This document shows, in pieces, positions 40,349 through 47,721 of a stretch of 47,721 nucleotides of DNA. The position numbers were made by a program, and so were the translations under genes. This stretch comes from a virus, in the IMG/VR virus record IMGVR_UViG_3300042556_000968, positions 1 to 47,721 of that record; one strand, written 5' to 3'. The first letter of the stretch is position 1. The number at the start of each line of letters is the position of its first letter. The notes beneath the pieces are model-generated. The model saw only the letters and a list, made by a program, of their open reading frames with translations. It had not been told where the DNA came from and ran no database searches.

Positions 40349-41266
40349 TTATTCATTCGCACTTTCTAACAAAGAAAGAACCACAGTTAATTCAGTTGAA
40401 CCAGAAACAATAAATCCGTATGTTTCTTCTAATACTAATTTACCAGAAACAACAGGAGATAAAGAATCTGCTGGTGGTATTGTTACGTTTGTTACCAACC
40501 TCACAGCTTCTTGTTCAACAACCACAGGAGATTCAATTGTAGCTTTAATAACATCAACTAAAGAATTTACCACATATATAGATGCTGATATACCAGATTG
40601 CGTTCCATTCACAAATCCATCTAACACAGATTGAGTAACTCCAGCTTGAAATAATAATGGAGATGCATCAGAACCAGTTGTTGATTGATTTTTTATAATT
40701 TGGTTTGATAATACTTTTAAATAATCTAAAGCAAATATAGATGCTGAATATTCTGTTTCATCAATTAATGATACTCCATTTTTGTCAAAATAAGCTTTTG
40801 CTGCTTTACTTGTTCTAATTGTCGTATTATTTACAATATCATATTTTATTGCATCAACATCATCTAATGTATTTTGCTCAAAGTATGATGATATAAAAGT
40901 AAATGGAGTTTCCGATAAATTATTTTGATTAGATGTATATGCTGCTATCTCTTTTCTTAAAAATTGTCTATTTGCATTTAATAATAAAGATGCGCTAGAA
41001 AAACTTCCACTAAAATTCAATAAAGATACAGAAGAACTAACAAAAGCACTACCACTATATATATCCGTAAATTGAGGTACAGGTATTTCTTTGTTTGATG
41101 TTACAAAAATAGTTACAGGTTGTGTTACCAAACTATTATTTGTAATTTGACAAGATAACACAATTGATGATACACCCGCGGGTGTTGTATATATTTCATC
41201 CGGCTCTCCAGTCAATCCTGTTACTACTGACTGAAACCGATTTAAGGGTACAAAAACTTCTGCCAT
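40349..41266 (-). CDS. structural protein with N-terminal beta sandwich
   Basis: 305 residues. Residues 1-55 (VPLNRFQSVVTGLTGEPDEIYTTPAGVSSIVLSCQITN, VTIFVTSNKEI) form a beta domain of the kind seen in the 110-residue protein. The middle (about 105-245) is helical, with VDAIKYDIVNNTTIRTSKAAKAYF and ALDYLKVLSNQIIKNQ. The C-terminus returns to strands (PVVSGKLVLEETYGFIVSGSTELTVVLSLLESANE). It follows the giant repeat protein by 25 bases and is likely in the same unit. Probable fibre- or baseplate-associated virion protein; no enzyme motif. Confidence 0.65.
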   Translation of the reverse strand: MAEVFVPLNRFQSVVTGLTGEPDEIYTTPAGVSSIVLSCQITNNSLVTQPVTIFVTSNKEIPVPQFTDIYSGSAFVSSSVSLLNFSGSFSSASLLLNANRQFLRKEIAAYTSNQNNLSETPFTFISSYFEQNTLDDVDAIKYDIVNNTTIRTSKAAKAYFDKNGVSLIDETEYSASIFALDYLKVLSNQIIKNQSTTGSDASPLLFQAGVTQSVLDGFVNGTQSGISASIYVVNSLVDVIKATIESPVVVEQEAVRLVTNVTIPPADSLSPVVSGKLVLEETYGFIVSGSTELTVVLSLLESANE

Positions 41267-41291
41267 TTTTTTATTTTTTTATTTTTCTTTT

Positions 41292-44200
41292 TTATATTTG
41301 TAGTGCCAATGAGAACGGAGTTACTAATGAGAATAGAGATTTACTAAATGTTCTACCCACAAGAGTACCAGTTGCCTGATTAATACTTAAACCCGTACCA
41401 ATTCTAAAGTCACCAGTTTCATTACCGGATGTGAAGTAGATTCTACCACCACCCAATTCCGTAATTTCAAATGCCGGATTTGCAACACCACTACCACCCT
41501 GATTTGGAGGAAGTGCTTTAAATGTCACACCACTACCATTATAAGAGTAGTCAATACCAGTTGCCACAATTAGAGAACCAAATGATTCCAATGGCGCTCC
41601 TGCTGCTATAAACTCTGCTCTAGTTCTTAGATAACGATTTGTTTCCAATGTTTCTAATAACTGGTCTCTAGTTACAGCTATTGCACTTCCGTATTGACCA
41701 TCATAGTATGAAGATGCTGCTCTGATTCCTCTCTCATTTCCACCATATAATAAATCAGTTACAGCTGCATCTACAATAAATCCAGTATCACGTGAACAAC
41801 TTGCCTCATTATATGTTAAATATGGAAATGCTCCATTTGTATATCCAATTGCTCTTTGTTTTAATTCATCCTTACCAGCTTTCAATCTTTCAGCTGCTTG
41901 TCTTCTCTTAGTTGATGGTGCTAAATAAGTTAATAAAGTGTTTGCTACAATTTTTTCAGATATTCCTCTTGCGAAGTTAATACCGTCTATTGTTTGCTTC
42001 TTTTGTCCATTATTATCACCATAACTATCTAATATTGCTACTGATGGGAATTTATAGTAGTAAGAACCTGCCTCAATACTTCTTTCATTACCACCATAAA
42101 CTAAGTCAGTTCTGATTGCATCTATGATAAATCCTAAATCTCTAGAACAACTTACTTCATTGTATTTCAAATTGCTCCAAGAAGAACTTAAGAATGTTAT
42201 AGTTTCTTTTTGTATCAATTGTTTATTATCTGTCAACAATTTTGCTGTTGTTAATAAAGATGCAGATGGTACTAAATATGTTGGATTAATTATCACTTTT
42301 TTAGCTACCTTTCCAGCATATCTGATACCAGTAAGAGTTGGGTCTAATTGGTTTAGAGTTGATGGTACACCTTTATTGATTGCGTTAGAAGGATATAAGT
42401 AATAATACTGTCCTGCTATTACACTTCTTTCTTGTCCACCATATAATACATCCGTTGCTGCCGCATCTATTAGATATCCAACATCTCTCTTACAAGTTGT
42501 TTCGTTATAATACACACCACTCCAAGAAGAACTAACATAAGCGATAGTTTCATCTGCAATAAATGCTTTATTCTTTCTTAATAAATCAAATGATGCGGAT
42601 GCCTCTACTGATGCCGTTACAAATTGTATATTTTGTGCAATCTTTTGTGCTATTCTACCTGCGTAGTTTATACCATCAATTGTTTGTCCTAATTGACCAA
42701 CACCATCACCATCACCTTCAACGATTGCTAAAGATGGATATTCGTAATAGAATTTACCATTCAATACAGTTCTTTCATTACCACCATATAATAAATCGGT
42801 AGTAACACCATCTAATATATAACCAACATCTCTCTTACACTTATCTTTATCATACTCAAATGTACTCCAACTAGCAGTTAAGTAAGCTAGTGTTTCCGTT
42901 TGTATAAACTCTCTATTCTTTCTCAACAAATTAACCGATGCTGATACCAATTGTGATGCTGTCACAAATGTTAATGATGCCGCAACATTCTTAGAAAGTT
43001 GTCCTGCGTAATTAACACCTGTCAATGTTGGTTGTAATTGTGAACCTTGAGCTTGTGATGGATATAAATAATAGAATACCCCAGCGTTTGTACTTCTTTC
43101 ATTTCCACCATATAATAAATCCGTAGAAACCGCATCTATAATATGACCAACATCTCTTTTACAAGTTGATTCAATATAAGATGCTGTACTCCAAGAAGAA
43201 GATAGGTAAGCGATAGTTTCATTTTGTATAAACTCTCTATTTTTTCTTATTAATGCGTATGATGCAGATACAACTGCTGATGCAGTTACATAAGTTACAT
43301 TTTGAATTACTTTTTGTGCTAACTTACTTGCGTAGTTTATTCCATCAAGCGTTTGATTCAATTGTGCTCCTTGCGCTTGTGATGGATATTCATAATAGAA
43401 TATACCATTAAATAATGATGCTGAATTTGAGTTAAATATCAAATCTTCAGCTGCCCCACTTATAATCAAGCCCACATCACGTCTACACTTACTTTCATCA
43501 TAAGATGCCGTTGACCAAGATGATGATAGATATGCAATAGTCTCATCCTGTATGAATGAAATGTTATTTTTTAATATTCCGTATGCAATCCATCTATTAT
43601 CATCACTTACCGCAATTGTATAAGATGATGTTGGTAAACTTAATGATGCCGATACTATTACCGAACCAGTTCCGTTAGCAACTATGTTTGTTACGATAGC
43701 AATTGATGCGGATAGTATTGTTGCTTCAGTAGAAGTTGCCGATGATGCTGAAATATATTGGTTAGCGTTTGTTACTTTAATATTTGCTAACGTATTAGGT
43801 ATAATTTGTGGTATTGATATTAATGTACTACTAATAGATGCCGTTGTTATTCTAGCTGCGTACTTAATTGCCTCTACCGTTTCTACAACTTGCGAACCAG
43901 AACCATTAGCTTGAGATGGGAACTCATAATAGTAATCCCCATTCTTTCTACTTCTTTCGTTTCCACCATATAATAAATCAGTTGCTACTCCATCAATGAT
44001 ATATCCTAAATCTCTATAACATTTACTTTCACTATAATCTAAGTTAGGGTATTTAACATTTACAAATGCAATACTTTCACTTTGTATGAATAATTTGTTA
44101 GCTTTTATTAAATCGTATGCGTATTGAACTTCCAAAGATGCTGTAAATATCTGCTTATTAACAACTACGTTCATAGCCGTTCCTTTTGCGTATCTTACAC

Positions 44201-47200
44201 CAGTCAATGTTGGTTCTAATTGTGCGTTTGTAGCTTGAGATGGGAAATCATAATAGTATCTTCCAGCTACAACACTTCTTTCGTTACCACCATATAGCAA
44301 ATCGGTTGCCACTGCATCTATAATGTATCCAATATCTCTCCTACAAGTACTTTCGGTATATTCAAATTCATCCCAAGAAGAAGATAGATATGCAATTGAT
44401 TCACTTTGTATAAATGCTTTGTTATTTCTTAATGAATTCCAAGATGCTGATGTTGGTTGGTTAATTGATGCCGATATATGTGTAAACGGAGTATTCAATA
44501 CAACCTTTTCAGCCAATCCACTTGCGTATTTGATTGCCGTAATTGTTTGGTCTAATTGTGAACCAGTAGCTTGAGATGGGAAATCAAAATAGAACTTACC
44601 ATTAAACAAAGATGCTGAGTTACCACCATATAAAAGGTCAAATGCTGAACCACTAAGGATTCCTGTCAAATCTCTTTCACATTTACTTTGTGTATATTCA
44701 AATCCACTCCAAGATGAACTCATATAAGCAATAGTTTCATCAACTATAAATTTAGAGTTACTTACCAATAGATTATATGCTGAATTTATCTTTGCATTTG
44801 AATTTGCTATCGGATATGTTGATGGTCTATATGTAATTGAGCTTGTACCATTACTTAATAACACATCAATTACCAAAGATAAAGATGATGATATTAATTT
44901 ACCCTGCAATCTTCCGGCTGCACTTCCACTTATCAATTGTGGCGTATCGGTTACTTTAATACTTGCCGATGTATTTGATATAATTGTTGGTAGAACCGAT
45001 GTTCCATTTTCAATTACATTTAATATCAAATCAAATCCACTTGCAATCTTATTAGTATCAAAAGATGATGCGGATATTGATTGTTTTATAGGATTTGCGT
45101 TTGTTACTTTTAAAGATGATGATGTACTTGCTACCAATGTAGGTAATACACTTAATCCGTTTTTAACAATGTTTACAACAGTACCATAAGAAGAACTTAC
45201 ATTTGTAATTTGAGTTGATAAGTTATATGAACCCGTACCAATTGTTTGCTCTTTAGAACTTATATGTAATAAAGTTGGTGTAGATAATTCAAATCCATAA
45301 TCATAGTTTCTTGCCAATGAATCCGGTACAAACGCAACACCATTTTCAATAATATCAGCCACATGCTTAAATGATGATGTAATAATATCTAATTCAGCTC
45401 CACTTGCCGATATTGATGATGAGTATTGAGTTGTGTTTGTTACTTTAATTAAACTATCACCATTTTGAACCAATACAGGTATAGTACTTATTGAATTTTT
45501 AGTAGTTCTAACAAATGTATGAGCTGCTTGTGGTAAATGTTTAATTGCCCCAGCTGATGCTGATACAAATGTGTGAATTGATTGAGGTAGATGTTTTATA
45601 GCGTTTGCTGATGCTGATACAAATGTATGTATTGAACCAGAAGCACTTCCAGCATCGCCTACATTGATTGTAAAGATACCATTCTGTCTTTGTAATCCAT
45701 TAATACTTGCTGTCACAAATGTATGTGAGTTTGTATATGATGATGCACCTATATTGATGTTAAACGTATTTGTAGTTACACCAGATATACTTAACCATCT
45801 TCCGCTTGGATAATCGTATCCAGCCCTAGGGTAAGATTTTGAAACCACATTATCATCTAATACACAATTGTAAGTTAATGAATTATCAGAAAGTTTAATA
45901 TAATCTCCATTACTAAATCCATGAGATGCTATTGTTAAAGTAACATCTCCAGTTTCAGCGTTATATGGTGCATTAGTTACTGTGTGTTGAGTAAATCCAA
46001 CTGATTTTATCTCAATTGATTTTCCAAGATACGGGTCACCACTTCCACTTCTAGGATAACTATGTGTTGTTGCATTTCCGTCTTGGTCACAAGTAAATGC
46101 CATTGAACCAGTTGCTAAAATAACACTTCTACCAACACCTAAGCCATGCTGTCCAACAGTTACAGACATATCGCCCGTAAGTGCATTGTAATTAGCTGCA
46201 GATGGTGTAAAATATTTGTTAGCCGCAGATGCTCCAACACTAACCGTCAATGTAGTTGGTGTAGTATTAGTTATCATCATAGAACGGCCAGCGTATGGGT
46301 CTATTCCAAATCTAGGATATGATTTAACCGATTGATTGTTGTCCATATCACAAGTAAATGCGATTGAACCCGTTGTTATTAGAATTCCTTCACCAATACT
46401 TAAACTATGTGTTCCTACTGTCATTACAAAATCTCCAGTAGCTGGGTCATAAGTTGCGTTAGTAGGTGTGAACTCTACATTAGGTCCTGATGCTCCAACA
46501 TTTACAGTTATCGTATTAGTTGTTACTGATTGTATTTGTAATTTGTTAGAATATGCGTATTGTCCAATTGAAGGTAACTTATGTTCCGTTCTATTACCAT
46601 CCATATCACAAGTGAATACAAATGATTCAGGTTTAATGTAAATACTATTATACTTTGTCAATGTATGACTTGGAATAGTAATTACAAAATCTCCATTTGC
46701 CGGATTGTATGTTGCCGTAGTTGGTGTAAATGATTTTACTCCATCAGTTATAATTCCAGTTACTAAACCAAATGATGAACTAATTTGATTTACTTCAATT
46801 GTAGTTGCACCTAAAGATGATGTATATTGTGTAGTATTTGTTACTTTAATATTTCCATCAGTATTTGTAGTTAATATTGGAGAATTTAATTTTATATTTT
46901 GAACGATTGCCTTAGATAATGCTTTTGCATAATCAACACCGGCAACAGTTTCTCTAACTTGCGTACTCTTTGTTGCTAATGATGGATATAAATAATAATA
47001 TTGTCCAGCTATAACACTTCTTTGATTTCCACCATAGAAAGTATCGGTTATAACTGCATCTAAAATATATCCAACATCACGTCTACACGTTTCTCTTAAA
47101 TAAACTAAATTAGGGAAGAAAGCATCTATGTATTGTACAGTTTCGTTTTGTATAAATGTTTTATTCTGTCTTAATAAATTAACTGATGCTGTTGTAAATC

Positions 47201-47721
47201 CAGTTGGTGATATTAATACTTTATTTGCTATTATATTTTCCGCAGTACCAGCTACATATTTAATTCCATCAAGTGTAGGTCCTTTTTGTGTTGCTGCAGT
47301 TGGTGAAACAGAACCTGTTAGAATTGCTGCTGATGGATATAGATAATAGTATTCCCCAGCTTTAGAACTTCTTTCATTTCCTCCATATACCAAGTCAGTT
47401 CTAACCGCATCTATAATATGCCCAATATCTCTCTTACAAGTTGTTTCGTTATAATAGAATCCATCACCACCACTCCAAGAAGAAGATAGATAAGCAATTG
47501 ATTCACTTTGTATAAACTTCTTATTATTAAGTAATAAATTAAATCCAGTTAATTCAGATGTTGTTGGTGATTGTAATAATAAATTTGCTACAATTTTTTC
47601 AGTAATTCCTTTAGCGTATTTTATACCATCTAAAGTTTGATTTAATTGTCCACCAGTATCACCATCGTTACCCACTGTTGCTAATGAAGGATATAAGTAA
47701 TAATACTCACCTGCTTTAGCT
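41292..47721 (-). CDS. giant YGGN-repeat structural protein, 5' end outside the window
   Basis: At least 2142 residues; the frame remains open to the right edge, where codons read KAGEYYYLYPSLATVGN, so the GTG at 47675 is not the true start. It consists of 11 full copies plus one cut copy of a module of about 110 residues: TLDGIKYA..., NKxFIQSESIAYLSSSW, TCKRDVGYIIDAVATDLLYGGNERS, YYYLYPSQA. Each has one conserved Cys. Inserted after the second copy is a different domain present four times (FTCDMDGN..., KSYPRxGxDPY, VSVGAS), then four short HTFVSAS..IKHLPQ units. The C-terminal 120 residues form a separate domain (ITELGGGRIYFTSGNETGDFRIGTGL). Similar modules occur in virion proteins of marine T4-type phages. 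Probably a long fibre or baseplate-attached structure. Confidence 0.78.
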   Translation of the reverse strand, partial: AKAGEYYYLYPSLATVGNDGDTGGQLNQTLDGIKYAKGITEKIVANLLLQSPTTSELTGFNLLLNNKKFIQSESIAYLSSSWSGGDGFYYNETTCKRDIGHIIDAVRTDLVYGGNERSSKAGEYYYLYPSAAILTGSVSPTAATQKGPTLDGIKYVAGTAENIIANKVLISPTGFTTASVNLLRQNKTFIQNETVQYIDAFFPNLVYLRETCRRDVGYILDAVITDTFYGGNQRSVIAGQYYYLYPSLATKSTQVRETVAGVDYAKALSKAIVQNIKLNSPILTTNTDGNIKVTNTTQYTSSLGATTIEVNQISSSFGLVTGIITDGVKSFTPTTATYNPANGDFVITIPSHTLTKYNSIYIKPESFVFTCDMDGNRTEHKLPSIGQYAYSNKLQIQSVTTNTITVNVGASGPNVEFTPTNATYDPATGDFVMTVGTHSLSIGEGILITTGSIAFTCDMDNNQSVKSYPRFGIDPYAGRSMMITNTTPTTLTVSVGASAANKYFTPSAANYNALTGDMSVTVGQHGLGVGRSVILATGSMAFTCDQDGNATTHSYPRSGSGDPYLGKSIEIKSVGFTQHTVTNAPYNAETGDVTLTIASHGFSNGDYIKLSDNSLTYNCVLDDNVVSKSYPRAGYDYPSGRWLSISGVTTNTFNINIGASSYTNSHTFVTASINGLQRQNGIFTINVGDAGSASGSIHTFVSASANAIKHLPQSIHTFVSASAGAIKHLPQAAHTFVRTTKNSISTIPVLVQNGDSLIKVTNTTQYSSSISASGAELDIITSSFKHVADIIENGVAFVPDSLARNYDYGFELSTPTLLHISSKEQTIGTGSYNLSTQITNVSSSYGTVVNIVKNGLSVLPTLVASTSSSLKVTNANPIKQSISASSFDTNKIASGFDLILNVIENGTSVLPTIISNTSASIKVTDTPQLISGSAAGRLQGKLISSSLSLVIDVLLSNGTSSITYRPSTYPIANSNAKINSAYNLLVSNSKFIVDETIAYMSSSWSGFEYTQSKCERDLTGILSGSAFDLLYGGNSASLFNGKFYFDFPSQATGSQLDQTITAIKYASGLAEKVVLNTPFTHISASINQPTSASWNSLRNNKAFIQSESIAYLSSSWDEFEYTESTCRRDIGYIIDAVATDLLYGGNERSVVAGRYYYDFPSQATNAQLEPTLTGVRYAKGTAMNVVVNKQIFTASLEVQYAYDLIKANKLFIQSESIAFVNVKYPNLDYSESKCYRDLGYIIDGVATDLLYGGNERSRKNGDYYYEFPSQANGSGSQVVETVEAIKYAARITTASISSTLISIPQIIPNTLANIKVTNANQYISASSATSTEATILSASIAIVTNIVANGTGSVIVSASLSLPTSSYTIAVSDDNRWIAYGILKNNISFIQDETIAYLSSSWSTASYDESKCRRDVGLIISGAAEDLIFNSNSASLFNGIFYYEYPSQAQGAQLNQTLDGINYASKLAQKVIQNVTYVTASAVVSASYALIRKNREFIQNETIAYLSSSWSTASYIESTCKRDVGHIIDAVSTDLLYGGNERSTNAGVFYYLYPSQAQGSQLQPTLTGVNYAGQLSKNVAASLTFVTASQLVSASVNLLRKNREFIQTETLAYLTASWSTFEYDKDKCKRDVGYILDGVTTDLLYGGNERTVLNGKFYYEYPSLAIVEGDGDGVGQLGQTIDGINYAGRIAQKIAQNIQFVTASVEASASFDLLRKNKAFIADETIAYVSSSWSGVYYNETTCKRDVGYLIDAAATDVLYGGQERSVIAGQYYYLYPSNAINKGVPSTLNQLDPTLTGIRYAGKVAKKVIINPTYLVPSASLLTTAKLLTDNKQLIQKETITFLSSSWSNLKYNEVSCSRDLGFIIDAIRTDLVYGGNERSIEAGSYYYKFPSVAILDSYGDNNGQKKQTIDGINFARGISEKIVANTLLTYLAPSTKRRQAAERLKAGKDELKQRAIGYTNGAFPYLTYNEASCSRDTGFIVDAAVTDLLYGGNERGIRAASSYYDGQYGSAIAVTRDQLLETLETNRYLRTRAEFIAAGAPLESFGSLIVATGIDYSYNGSGVTFKALPPNQGGSGVANPAFEITELGGGRIYFTSGNETGDFRIGTGLSINQATGTLVGRTFSKSLFSLVTPFSLALQI
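41690..47721 (-). repeat. array of CxRD...YGGNERS modules and inserted CDxDGN domains
   Basis: YGGN-type motifs lie near 41740, 42095, 42440, 42780, 43110, 43435 (degenerate, FNSNSAS), 43970, 44295, 44625, 47030 and 47385. The four CDMDGN-type domains lie near 46610, 46350, 46090 and 45865, and four HTFV units near 45725, 45635, 45575 and 45520. Copies are diverged but align residue for residue. Confidence 0.85.

Noticed and set aside
47673-47675. GTG at 47675 as the start of the giant YGGN protein
   Set aside because: The frame continues to the right edge and encodes the normal end of another module (AGEYYYLYPSLA), so the start is outside the window.

Overview
The window is part of the genome of a large, AT-rich tailed phage with a contractile, T4-like tail. 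Every gene I accept lies on the minus strand. Marker proteins are a gp32-like single-stranded-DNA-binding protein (cut by the left edge), a tail sheath (gp18-like), a tail tube (gp19-like), a gp26-like baseplate protein, a tape measure, a LysM baseplate protein and several very long fibre proteins. The host is probably a member of the Bacteroidota. Five sites carry a TTTG box exactly 20 bases from a TAnnTTTG-like box, which is the housekeeping promoter form of that phylum.

Layout in transcription order (right to left). (1) 40349-47721: a giant repeat protein that runs off the right edge, then a 305-residue structural protein. (2) 28673-40281: a 3419-residue fibre with about 22 beta modules, two cupredoxin-like domains and a collagen-like shaft; then a PKD plus BspA-like repeat protein and a tail assembly chaperone. 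(3) 21581-28624: two small structural proteins and a 2135-residue collagen-like fibre ending in an S74 self-cleaving chaperone domain. (4) 17083-21540: a small protein with a calcium-loop-like motif, sheath, tube, gp26-like protein and a short gp51/chaperone-like frame that a +1 slip at T7 could join to gp26. (5) 9159-17026: tape measure, tube cap or initiator candidate, LysM protein, hub candidate and a small unknown. (6) 8669-9158: a complete tmRNA gene. (7) 2551-8668: a compact, divergent family A DNA polymerase, a secreted DRGH nuclease and a 1383-residue polyvalent protein with a ParB-like motif. (8) 358-2487: an unknown protein, a GH19 endolysin and an acidic protein; then the gp32 start.

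Regulation is unusually legible. A motif reading TATATTTATA on the coding strand (core ATATTTAT) precedes nearly every transcription unit, usually 24-27 bases before the start codon and mostly without a -33 box. It looks like a phage late promoter derived from the host -7 element. The tmRNA, polymerase, gp32 and 358-1152 genes instead have, or also have, the full host-type promoter. Three terminator hairpins agree with the operon boundaries.

The most notable items are the phage tmRNA with an apparently long tag, the two promoter classes, the candidate gp26 frameshift, the amicyanin-like copper-site pattern repeated in a fibre, the putative injected polyvalent protein next to a secreted nuclease and polymerase, and competing hairpins before the sheath gene. 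All family assignments come from reading motifs; no database search was run.
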